From the NCBI GenBank assembly GCA_964605095.1, contig CAZSBS010000050.1, positions 1 through 22,050 on the forward strand: DNA of 22,050 bases. The letters are read 5' to 3'. This DNA is from JAUWQU01 sp964605095. GTDB taxonomy: Bacteria; Planctomycetota; Phycisphaerae; SM23-33. Position 1 is the first letter of the stretch. Every line of letters starts with the position of its first letter. Positions 14,307 through 22,050 of the stretch are shown piece by piece. Below the pieces are notes generated by a model. The model was not told where the DNA came from. It searched no databases and was given only the letters and a program-made list of their open reading frames with translations. Position numbers and translations under genes: made by a program.

Positions 14307-17300
14307 TCAGTTCTCACCGCCCTTCTTGCAGTAGACAGTGGCCTTCAGATTGCTTTGGTCGAACGCGACGCCGACATCTTGAGCATTGACGTTCCAGTAG
14401 TAATGACCGAAGAAGCCCGGCGTCTTTCTTCGAGATGAGACAGTTGCCTGCCGGAGGCTTATCGCCTTGGGCGTGAAGTCCCAAGACCCTGAGTCTAGCT
14501 CCTGCAAATCCTTGCTTTCGCCACAGGTGTCAATTCTGCCAGTCATTGTGATGGTCACCTTGTCGAAGGGTTTCCACCATGTGGCCTTGAACTGCCATTT
14601 CTCGTTTTTGTCCAAAGCCACGGGTTGCTCTTTCACGAACTCGCGGAATTCATCCTTCCCATATTCGGCATCAGGATCGGTGGACCACAGGTGAAAATCC
14701 CCTATCTGAACGGTGACCGTGCCTTTGACGCACATGGGCTGCTGACTTTCCTTGGAGCTCTCAAAGCGCAGCTTGCCGGAGGGCCGGGCATTCAGGCGAT
14801 ACCAGTTCTTGACGCCCACGGCACCCGTCCATCCTTCCTTGCTCGCCCAGTCGGCCTCAATGGCCCCCTCAACGCTCTGGCCCGTGCCCCCTGAAGAATC
14901 GGAGAACTTGTAGATCTCCAGGCTATCGGAGGGCAATGCCATCTTCTGGGTCTGCCATGTCCCATCTTTGGCATCACCGATCTTCTTGAGCAGCTCGAAG
15001 TCCATGTTGATCGGCCCGCCCACGGATACCTCCAGGCCCTTCGGGTCCTGGTATGCGGCGGGATTCGACTTGACGTACTGGTAGAGGTTCATGCTGTCGC
15101 CATAGACGATCGGGTCCCTCGTCATCCACCTGTCCAGGGCCGGTGTCAGGTACCGGTGCCTCACATAGTAAAGGCCGCTTTCCCAGTCCAGCGGATAACC
15201 GCAGTAAAGGATCTCGTTATCCCAGTCGCCTGCCCCGCTATCAACGGTCCATTCGCTAACCCCCGTGTCCTGGTCGCAGGCGCCGTTCAGGACCGTAGCC
15301 CTTCCGTAAGGGTCGTACGCGTACCGCTCGACCACGGCGCCGTTGGGATCGACCAGGGCCGTCGTATTAAAGTGGGCGTCGTGCAGGAAATGCAGCGTGT
15401 CGTCCACAGTGCCATCGGTGTTCTGATCCCGGAACCTGACGATCGGTGCATCCGGGTATTCGGCGCCCCAGGCATACTGCTTGAAGGGATTGGCGCTGGA
15501 CTCCTTGCGGACTTCAATGACCTGCGAGGCTTCGTTACGGTAGTAGTCGTAAACCGTGTCAGGATCCCCCACGACGATCTTGCGAATCCGCTGGCCGAGC
15601 CCATCGTAGCAGTACCCCGCCACGGGGGTTCCCGGACTGGATGTCCCCTGCGAAACCGTCGTCAGGCGATTCCACGCATCATAAGCGTACCACTGGGTGC
15701 TGGCCGCCGTTGATTCATCACCCGGCTTGGGCCCTTTGATCATGTTGCCGGCCGGGTCATACTCCGGGTCAATCCACGTCCCACTGATCGAGTTGCCATC
15801 CGACGCCCAAATCTCGTTGGCAGCGTTGTGAATGCGCGCCTGGATCAGGCTGAAGCTGGCCCCGCTGTCGGCAGCCTGGTACTGGTTTAGATTCCCCAGG
15901 GCATCCAGGCAGTAGGCCCTGCGGCGGGTCGTGTCGACGTCGGCGACCTGGTCCCTGTCGTCATTAAGCGTGCCCCGCCTCCACTCGAGCAGACGATCCA
16001 GCCCGTCGTACGCCCCGCCATTGGCGTGGTAAAGCTCACTGAAATTGGGGTCGAGGCCGTTGGCTCGGTACAGCCGGTTGCCCGCATAGTCGTAGCCGTA
16101 CGTGAAGCGGTCTCTCACCGTGCCCGGCGTCTGGATGAGCCACTTCTGGTCCCGGACGCGGCCGAAACGGTCCAGGCCGGAATATCCATCCCCGCTTGTC
16201 CCGTAGGTCAGGGCCAGCCCGCCGATGCTGGTTGCGACCGAGGAGTATTCGACCTTTATCATCGTTTGGGTCCCGAGGTACGTGTAGGCGGCGTACGCCG
16301 GACGCCTTGGAAAAGCAGCGGTACCCGGTGCGATGTCCATCAGACGGCTCATCCTGCCGCCCACGCCACTGGTAGAGTAATTGTAGTACACCAACCGTTT
16401 GGTTGAGGGGCCCGGGTATGATATTTTATATAGTCGGATGTAGTTTGCCTCGTAATCCATCGGCCCGAAACCTCCGGTCTTGGAGGCGTCTTCGTAGTAA
16501 TACTGCACGCTTGGATCGCCGCTTACCGCCTCGCCGGTATGGGCCTGAACGCTCTTGGTCACCGCCCCCCAGCCGCTGGAATCACGGGTAAGGGCGATTT
16601 CGTTGGCCACGCCGTTTGCGTCGTAGCTCCGGATGCTCGAAACCCGCCCCAGCACGTCATACCCGTAGCCGATTCTCCTGATCGTCGTGTCCAGGCTGGC
16701 AGGCACGGTCGCCGGAAAGGATGCGGTATCGGATTCCAAGCGCCCATTCGTGCTGGAATGGCTGTAGGCATGGCCAACCTTCCGCTGATCGGTCATGGTC
16801 GTCTTTCGCCCCAGCAGGTCGTATCCGTACGACACGTGGTCGTGCTTGACGGTCTCGGTCAGCCTGCACGAGCGGCTGGTCTGATCGAGCTCATCGGAGA
16901 CTGAATCCTCGCTGTCAGGATAGGCCACGGCCGTCACCAGGCTGCCGCTGGGCAGGTTCTGGTTGCCGTCGGCGGTCACCGTATCCCAGAAGAAGTAATA
17001 GGTGTTCTGATCGGCTGCGCCCGGGTTCTTGGCGGTAAGCCTCGCCAGCCTGCCCCAGAAATCATACCTGTAATTGGTGGTCCGGCTCTGGTCACTGCCC
17101 GCAGGAGTTCCATCGACGTAGTTCTCGACCGCAGAGGTCATACGCCCGAGAGCGTCGTAAACCCGGCGGGTCTGGCGATTCTTGTTGTCCACGGTGGCGG
17201 TCAGCATGCCCGTGGCCGGATCGTAGAGGTTCCTGGCAACGAGGTAATCGGCGGAAGTGTTTGGATCCGGCGGAGTTTCGTAATCGTCTTCAGTAATAGG

Positions 17301-20300
17301 CGTGTTGCCGTTGGTCCCGTAGTAGGCAATCCTCTCCGCCCGGCCCAGGCAATCGAACCAGCGGGCGGTATAGGTGACCACGGCCTTGGGGTCGGAGCCG
17401 TTCGGATCGTTCAGTTCTCCCGTGTTGGTCGCGTCGGTTTCGTAGCGGCGGTAATACCGCGTCAGCCACTGGTTTCCATTGGCGTCATAGCTGTGGCTGG
17501 TCTGCTCGATGACGATGTCGTCATCGACGCTGGCGGCCTCAGCGTAGGTCTCCATTGTCGTGGGCTCATCCGGGTCATAGCAGACATAGCTGGCCTGGGG
17601 CCGGCCGGCGCCATCGTAGGTCTGCTTGCAGGAGAGGCTGTTGGGATTGCTCGTCTTGACCAGCCGCCCGCGAGCGTCGTGCCAGTACAGGAAGGTCAGG
17701 CTGACACTGGTGGCAAGGGCATTGGGATCGAAGACCCCGTTCTGGCCCATCTTGTAGTCGCGGCTTCGCCACAGACGCCCCCTCTGGTCGTAGTCGGTGG
17801 TCGAGACCCCAAGGAAAGGCTCCCCTTCATCCGGCTGGAAGTTCGCCGTGACGCTGTCGGCGAACATCACGGTCTTGACGGTCCGGCCGAAGTTATCGGG
17901 GAAGTTCTTCGTAACGATTCCGTCGGAGCCGCGGCTGGCGATTAAATGGCCCTGCCAGTCATGCTGATAGACCGTGTCGTAGGAGTTTGCGTCGAGGTAG
18001 AACTGCCGCCTCCTGGTCGCCTTGCCGTCGCCCACGCCTCCACCATCGTACTCCGTGGCACTGACCTGCTTCAGCGTGCCTGGATCATTCTCGTTGGCAT
18101 CGGTATCCCCCGTGCCCTTGTAGACGGAGATTTCCCGGCCCAGGCCGTCGACACCGATCCAGGTCATCGTCCCGTCGGTCTCGGTCGTCATGTACCGCCG
18201 GCCGGTGGCCTGGCTATAAGAGAAGATGGTTCTCAGGTATTTGCCCTCGCCGCTGAGGTCGTAATAGCTGTCGGATGTGGCCATGTGACCGTTGTCGTCA
18301 TAGGTGTCGACGCGCTTGGAGATGATGGTCCCGTCGAAGGCACTGGCGATATCGGCCTGGGCAGGATTCCAGTCGTTGATCATGTTGCCGTCCTGGCCAG
18401 TGTTGGGGTAGCCCTGGGCGGCAATCGCCGTCCTGCCTGCCAGGTCCTCTACCGCGATCTGCATCGGCGCGTAGTCATAGTGGTTCGGGTCATTGGCGTC
18501 CATGTGAGGCGTGGTCAGGGTGACCAGCCGGGTCGTGGTCGTCTTGACAGGGGTGCCTGCCGTCTGCTCCTGATGGACGTAGGCGTAGGCGATCGTCCGG
18601 CCCGAAGCAAGCGCGGTGGACTTCGGACGGCTGTAGCTGACGCCGTCGCTGTAATAGGCGTAGGTCGTCGTCAGATTCAGCCCGTCCGTCTTTGCCTCCC
18701 AGCCCTCGTGGGAAGGCTGCGTCATGCCCCCGGGGCCGGTCTTGACGTCCTCGATCGCCCTGACGACCTGGCCCCAGTTCCAGTAGTCCTTGCCTAACTC
18801 CGTGTACGAATAATGCCCGTCCTCATGCCTCACCCAGTCGTTGTAATACAGAAGGACGCCGCTATTGGCGTCACGGAAGTAGTGGTAGGACACCGAGGTG
18901 TTCGCGTCGCTGCCGTTTTTGCCATAGGTCACCTTCGGGTATGTGACCGTCTTGAAGGCCACCGCGTTCGTACCCGCGTGGTAGTCGTAGCTGTAGACCG
19001 TGTCCAGCGCGGTGGAATCGTTCGCGTCGGTCGTCTGCTGCGGATACGTCCTCTCGCAGGCGAGGTTATAGACGGTCACCTGGGTTCCGCTGAGCGTGGC
19101 CGTGCTTGAGCCATAAGTGCATCTACGGACCCAGTATGCCGGTTGGTTGCCGTCTGTTCCCTGGCGGAGCTTCTCCGAAGCGATCTTGCCGCTGCTGGTA
19201 TCGTAGTCGTAAACGTAAACCAGGCCGGACGTACCGCAATTGTTCGGAGCTATGGCCGTAACCCAACCGTCGGACTCTGAGTGGCCGTATTGGGCTCCCT
19301 CGCAGGCCGAAGGCATACGTTTCTCGTAGATCTTGCCAATCTTGTTGGTCCCCTCGCAGTAGTACGTATAGTGAGTGATCCAGATCTTCTCGATGCTGTT
19401 GCCGTCCATCTGCTGATCGACATGGAAGATGATCTGGTTGTATCCGTTTACGAAATTGACTTCCCGCATTCCGTTCGGCGTTTTTGCCCCACGGAAGCTC
19501 TTGCAGGTACTCAACTTGCCTTGGAGGCTGTTGCCGTCATAGCTGTCACTCTCGCCATAGACGAAGCTGTAGCTGCCTGCCTCTGCTGCCCCCCCACAAC
19601 TGCTGCAGCCTTCATTCTTCATCGAAGTGATCCGGCCCTGGGAGTCGTAGGACGTATATTCCGTGGCGGCGTACGTGCTCAGGCCCGGCAGCGAACCGTT
19701 GGGGTCATCCGGCGTCGTTTCAAGATCGTCCAGATCACAGGCATTGGTGGGACTGTTCGCGTCGACGCCCCTGCTGTACCCGGCTGCCGCCAGGAAACGA
19801 TTCACCTGCTCGGGCCCCAGTTGGAGCCTGAGCTTGCCGATGTTGTTGGCATCCTGGCAGGACGAGCCATAGTAGACGTACATCGACGTCAGGTTGTACG
19901 GCTGGACGGTCTTGCGGAGGCGGACGAGCTTGCCGCCGACATCCCGCGTGTACTTGAAGTAGGTTCGGCTTAAAACCCTCGTGCCGCGCCGGACTTCCTG
20001 GTAGGTCACGTGCTCCTCGTCGCCGGGGCTGTAGTCGTAATTGGCCGTCATGGTCGTCTGAAAGATCGAATCGATGCCCCTGGTGAAGACGGAATTGGCG
20101 TCATCCCACGACCATGCGAGAAGGCCCTCCGGGGAGTAGTAGGTGAAACTGCCGGTTCCTATCCCCCCGTTGGCGCCAACAAGACAAGGTTTTGAGGCCT
20201 CATCCAGCATGACAATGGCCGGGATCGTCTGGTCTTCGGCCACCCGGACGCTGGGGTTATTCGGGTCTGTCGTGAAGCATACCACCACCGGCTCCAGCAG

Positions 20301-20588
20301 GTTGTTGGCGTGAGAATTGTTCAGGGTGAGCTTCGTGGTGTTCGCATCGGTGTTGACCAGGGCGATCTTCAGAAGGCCTTCAGGGTCCAAACCCAGCGGC
20401 GCCAGATTGTTCCAGTCGTAACCGCCATGGAGCATCGAGTGGGGCTCTGAGCAGACTTCGCAGAATCCATCGGATTCGCAGGTCGAACAGGCCAAGAGCC
20501 TTCCATCGGCGGCTACCAGCAACCCAGCCGCGATCGCCAGCCGGATGGCCGTCACAATAAAGTACTGCCCATGTTCTCTACTTAGCAT
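14307..20588 (-). CDS. RHS2: complete secreted YD-repeat (RHS) protein with unique 241-aa C-terminal tip
   Basis: The 2093-aa protein starts at the ATG at 20588, with GGGAGAGG just upstream. A signal peptide (hydrophobic core about residues 10-27) leads to LLAC34, which could be a weak lipobox, then C34-x2-C37 and C43-x2-C46. About 16 YD repeats follow (YDQRGRLWRSRDY, YDALGRMTSAVENY, YDLLGRKTTM, YDVLGRVSSIRSY, YDPYGRATVLN). The RHS core ends YGDSMNLYQYVKSNP then QDPKGL at 1848-1852. Arg1812, Asp1825 and Asp1848 are spaced 13 and 23 residues apart, as in the autoproteolytic site of characterised Tc C-proteins, so cleavage after Leu1852 is expected. The tip (1853-2093) is Trp-rich, beta-looking, with a few Cys and no toxin motif I recognise; it ends ATVYCKKGGEN. 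Two small paralogous genes follow directly. It is probably a delivered effector or polymorphic toxin, or else an adhesive surface protein. Confidence 0.93.
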   Translation of the reverse strand: MLSREHGQYFIVTAIRLAIAAGLLVAADGRLLACSTCESDGFCEVCSEPHSMLHGGYDWNNLAPLGLDPEGLLKIALVNTDANTTKLTLNNSHANNLLEPVVVCFTTDPNNPSVRVAEDQTIPAIVMLDEASKPCLVGANGGIGTGSFTYYSPEGLLAWSWDDANSVFTRGIDSIFQTTMTANYDYSPGDEEHVTYQEVRRGTRVLSRTYFKYTRDVGGKLVRLRKTVQPYNLTSMYVYYGSSCQDANNIGKLRLQLGPEQVNRFLAAAGYSRGVDANSPTNACDLDDLETTPDDPNGSLPGLSTYAATEYTSYDSQGRITSMKNEGCSSCGGAAEAGSYSFVYGESDSYDGNSLQGKLSTCKSFRGAKTPNGMREVNFVNGYNQIIFHVDQQMDGNSIEKIWITHYTYYCEGTNKIGKIYEKRMPSACEGAQYGHSESDGWVTAIAPNNCGTSGLVYVYDYDTSSGKIASEKLRQGTDGNQPAYWVRRCTYGSSTATLSGTQVTVYNLACERTYPQQTTDANDSTALDTVYSYDYHAGTNAVAFKTVTYPKVTYGKNGSDANTSVSYHYFRDANSGVLLYYNDWVRHEDGHYSYTELGKDYWNWGQVVRAIEDVKTGPGGMTQPSHEGWEAKTDGLNLTTTYAYYSDGVSYSRPKSTALASGRTIAYAYVHQEQTAGTPVKTTTTRLVTLTTPHMDANDPNHYDYAPMQIAVEDLAGRTAIAAQGYPNTGQDGNMINDWNPAQADIASAFDGTIISKRVDTYDDNGHMATSDSYYDLSGEGKYLRTIFSYSQATGRRYMTTETDGTMTWIGVDGLGREISVYKGTGDTDANENDPGTLKQVSATEYDGGGVGDGKATRRRQFYLDANSYDTVYQHDWQGHLIASRGSDGIVTKNFPDNFGRTVKTVMFADSVTANFQPDEGEPFLGVSTTDYDQRGRLWRSRDYKMGQNGVFDPNALATSVSLTFLYWHDARGRLVKTSNPNSLSCKQTYDGAGRPQASYVCYDPDEPTTMETYAEAASVDDDIVIEQTSHSYDANGNQWLTRYYRRYETDATNTGELNDPNGSDPKAVVTYTARWFDCLGRAERIAYYGTNGNTPITEDDYETPPDPNTSADYLVARNLYDPATGMLTATVDNKNRQTRRVYDALGRMTSAVENYVDGTPAGSDQSRTTNYRYDFWGRLARLTAKNPGAADQNTYYFFWDTVTADGNQNLPSGSLVTAVAYPDSEDSVSDELDQTSRSCRLTETVKHDHVSYGYDLLGRKTTMTDQRKVGHAYSHSSTNGRLESDTASFPATVPASLDTTIRRIGYGYDVLGRVSSIRSYDANGVANEIALTRDSSGWGAVTKSVQAHTGEAVSGDPSVQYYYEDASKTGGFGPMDYEANYIRLYKISYPGPSTKRLVYYNYSTSGVGGRMSRLMDIAPGTAAFPRRPAYAAYTYLGTQTMIKVEYSSVATSIGGLALTYGTSGDGYSGLDRFGRVRDQKWLIQTPGTVRDRFTYGYDYAGNRLYRANGLDPNFSELYHANGGAYDGLDRLLEWRRGTLNDDRDQVADVDTTRRRAYCLDALGNLNQYQAADSGASFSLIQARIHNAANEIWASDGNSISGTWIDPEYDPAGNMIKGPKPGDESTAASTQWYAYDAWNRLTTVSQGTSSPGTPVAGYCYDGLGQRIRKIVVGDPDTVYDYYRNEASQVIEVRKESSANPFKQYAWGAEYPDAPIVRFRDQNTDGTVDDTLHFLHDAHFNTTALVDPNGAVVERYAYDPYGRATVLNGACDQDTGVSEWTVDSGAGDWDNEILYCGYPLDWESGLYYVRHRYLTPALDRWMTRDPIVYGDSMNLYQYVKSNPAAYQDPKGLEVSVGGPINMDFELLKKIGDAKDGTWQTQKMALPSDSLEIYKFSDSSGGTGQSVEGAIEADWASKEGWTGAVGVKNWYRLNARPSGKLRFESSKESQQPMCVKGTVTVQIGDFHLWSTDPDAEYGKDEFREFVKEQPVALDKNEKWQFKATWWKPFDKVTITMTGRIDTCGESKDLQELDSGSWDFTPKAISLRQATVSSRRKTPGFFGHYYWNVNAQDVGVAFDQSNLKATVYCKKGGEN

Positions 20589-21139
20589 CACGCCTCTCCC
20601 GGTTCTTCATGTTGCCTGCAAAGTCGCCGCTGCCTTTCTGGCTTCGCCGAAACGGGCTCCGGCTGGCAGCAAGGCCCTGACGGCGATCACTGGCTGAGTG
20701 TTCACCTTCTCTGTCAGCCTATTCGCAGCCGGCGGGGGCAATCTGACAGGACAAGGCCACTTTCCGGAGCATGCAGCAGAAGTGCCCCGAAATTGGGACT
20801 GCCTGTAGAAGGCGACGCTTCTGGTGACTGGCTTGAAGATCCAGGCTCTCAGGGCTCGCCACGCGTGAGAGCATCCATAGCGGCGCTACCTGCCTGGTCA
20901 GGATCAGGTGCGGTCCGAGCAATGCGACCCAGCGGTCGAATTGCCCAACGCTTGAATTGCCCGATTGCGGAGTCTGCCCCCATGGGCTATACTGCAAGCA
21001 GTACGCGAAGTGAGGCCCGAGGCGGGAGGTTTGTTTGCGCTTCCCAATATCCGGATGTCTTTGTCAACTCGACTCCCGCGGGCTGTACCGGGCCACGGAA
21101 ACCGGCGTCTGCCGATATATGCGAAGAAAGGAGAGGGAC
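20589..21139. other. Divergent intergenic region between RHS2 and the cyclophilin gene
   Basis: This 551-bp region has no supported gene. A plus-strand promoter candidate lies at 20965-20993. For RHS2, reading left from 20588, I see no clear -35/-10 pair; its leader holds only the GGGAGAGG ribosome site. That fits control of RHS2 by an alternative sigma factor, but does not show it. Confidence 0.5.
20965..20993 (+). promoter_or_regulatory. Candidate sigma-70 promoter for the cyclophilin gene
   Basis: TTGCGG (20965-20970), 17 bp, then TATACT (20988-20993). Transcription would start near 21000, leaving a leader of about 140 nt before the ATG at 21140. The -10 is good and the -35 moderate. Confidence 0.4.
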
Positions 21140-22021
21140 ATGCCGCGATTCTCGCTGATCACCTGCGCTGCGGTCCTGATCGGGACGTTTTCCGCCGGGG
21201 CCGCGACTGTTCGGATGGAGACGACCCTGGGCAATATCGACGTGGAGCTGTATGGCGGGATCGCACCCCAGTCATGCGGCAGTTTCCTGGGCTGCGTCAC
21301 CAGAGGCGCTTACGACAACTCGATCTTCCACCGCAGCGAAGCCGGCTTTGTTCTTGAAGGCGGCGGATTCAGGCCGACCGAAATCGGCGACGGCTATGAC
21401 CTGTCCCCGATCCCCGCCGGCGACCCGGTTGTCAACGAGTTCAGCCCCGAGCTGTCGAATGTCCTCGGCACCCTCGCCATGCGCAGCACCGCCGATGGCA
21501 GCAGCCCGCCCAGCTCCCAGTGGTTCTTCAACATGGGCGACAATTCCTCCATATTTGACGGCCCAAACAGCGGGATCAACGTTTTCGGACGCGTCACGGC
21601 TGGGCTTGACGTGCTCCTGGCCCTGGGGGCGCTGGAGGTGTTCAACTTCAGCGGCGGGGATTCATCCTCTCCCTTCGTGGAGTTTCCGACGATGGATTCT
21701 TACACGCAGGAGGCTTACGAAGCCGGCAGTTACCCCGCCCTCTCGGACCTCGTCTGGCTGCGATCGGCCTGGCCGATAACCGACGCCAACAATGATGGCA
21801 TGGTGGACGCAACGGATTACATTGTGCTCAAGCGGAACTTCGGCGCCCAATCCGGAGCCGGCTGGCAGCAGGGAGATTTCGACAGCGACGGCGACGTGGA
21901 TTATGACGATCTCCGCCTGCTGACGCTTTGCCTGTCCAAGCCCCCCGTCACCAGTTCCTCTATGACCCCGGAGCCGGCCTCCGCGATGATGCTGCGTAAG
22001 CGTCCGGTGAAGTACACCTGA
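21140..22021 (+). CDS. Exported cyclophilin-type peptidyl-prolyl isomerase with dockerin-like and truncated PEP-CTERM tail, 293 aa
   Basis: The start is the ATG at 21140, with AAGGAG upstream (AAAGGAGAGGGAC). Residues 1-21 are a signal peptide ending SAGA. A cyclophilin domain follows: VRMETTLGNIDVELYGGIAP, then SIFHRSEAGFVLEGGGF with the catalytic Arg of the FHR motif, SSQWFFNMGD for the usual SQFF block, and INVFGRVTAGLDVL. It should catalyse cis-trans isomerisation of prolyl bonds outside the cytoplasm. Two EF-hand-like dockerin repeats come next, DANNDGMVDATDY (215-227) and DFDSDGDVDYDDL (246-258), likely calcium-binding. The end is TPEPASAMMLRKRPVKYT: it has the PEP motif and the basic end of a PEP-CTERM signal, but the hydrophobic helix between them is almost entirely missing. 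This domain order is typical of planctomycete exported proteins. The gene is divergent from RHS2; a role in folding RHS or other surface proteins is only suggested by proximity. Confidence 0.92.
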   Translation: MPRFSLITCAAVLIGTFSAGAATVRMETTLGNIDVELYGGIAPQSCGSFLGCVTRGAYDNSIFHRSEAGFVLEGGGFRPTEIGDGYDLSPIPAGDPVVNEFSPELSNVLGTLAMRSTADGSSPPSSQWFFNMGDNSSIFDGPNSGINVFGRVTAGLDVLLALGALEVFNFSGGDSSSPFVEFPTMDSYTQEAYEAGSYPALSDLVWLRSAWPITDANNDGMVDATDYIVLKRNFGAQSGAGWQQGDFDSDGDVDYDDLRLLTLCLSKPPVTSSSMTPEPASAMMLRKRPVKYT

Positions 22022-22050
22022 GGGTGGCTGGCGGCGGCGTGTGGGTTGCC

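Noticed and set aside
17493..18797. Consecutive long plus-strand frames opposite RHS2
   Set aside because: Same effect as opposite RHS1: Val/Gly/Arg-rich translations antisense to clear YD repeats.
20793..21357. Alternative upstream starts and overlapping frames before the cyclophilin
   Set aside because: The ATG at 21140 has AAGGAG and opens directly into a signal peptide; longer versions add unlikely sequence, and the other frames have no features.

Overview
The window looks like a chromosomal piece of a planctomycete, most likely a Phycisphaerae-type bacterium. The inference rests on four things seen together: very large secreted YD-repeat (RHS) proteins, an ECF sigma factor gene overlapping a zinc-finger/Ser-Thr kinase/multi-membrane-span gene, a cyclophilin carrying dockerin-like calcium motifs and a PEP-CTERM-like tail, and high GC. 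No rRNA, tRNA, CRISPR array, transposase or insertion sequence was found.

Layout. (1) 1-7388, minus strand: a probable transcription unit starting from a good sigma-70-like promoter at 7361-7388. It reads a 123-aa small exported or membrane protein, a 956-aa secreted protein built of about 125-residue helical repeats, then, after a 312-bp gap with a stem-loop, the first RHS protein (RHS1). RHS1 runs off the left edge of the window without its C-terminal tip. (2) 7557-8235, minus: a 206-aa regulator joining an excisionase/MerR-type helix-turn-helix to a receiver domain, with a promoter resembling that of unit 1. (3) 8178-10234: a gene-poor stretch with two apparently decaying minus-strand genes that overlap by ATGA: a WYL-domain fragment without its DNA-binding part and a D-aminoacyl-tRNA deacylase-like gene without its catalytic motif. 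A 48-nt GC-rich inverted repeat lies upstream. (4) 10235-13176, plus: ECF sigma factor and kinase, overlapping by 7 nt, probably one signalling module. (5) 13170-20588, minus: a complete 2093-aa RHS protein (RHS2) with a canonical RHS core, a 241-aa unique C-terminal tip, and directly behind it two tightly coupled paralogous HEAT-like small genes, one with a lipoprotein signal. (6) 21140-22021, plus: the exported cyclophilin.

How the genes may work together. RHS2 plus its two downstream genes has the layout of a polymorphic toxin or effector with duplicated immunity genes. The tip matches no toxin fold I recognise and the partner proteins look like HEAT repeats, so the pair could be new. RHS1 and RHS2 are paralogues that share Cys-rich mature N-termini, an internal CxxC element, several collinear blocks and a striking excess of Asp-Pro/Ala-Asn tripeptides. 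The regulatory genes between the two RHS units (receiver regulator, ECF sigma/kinase) could control them, but nothing in the sequence proves it.
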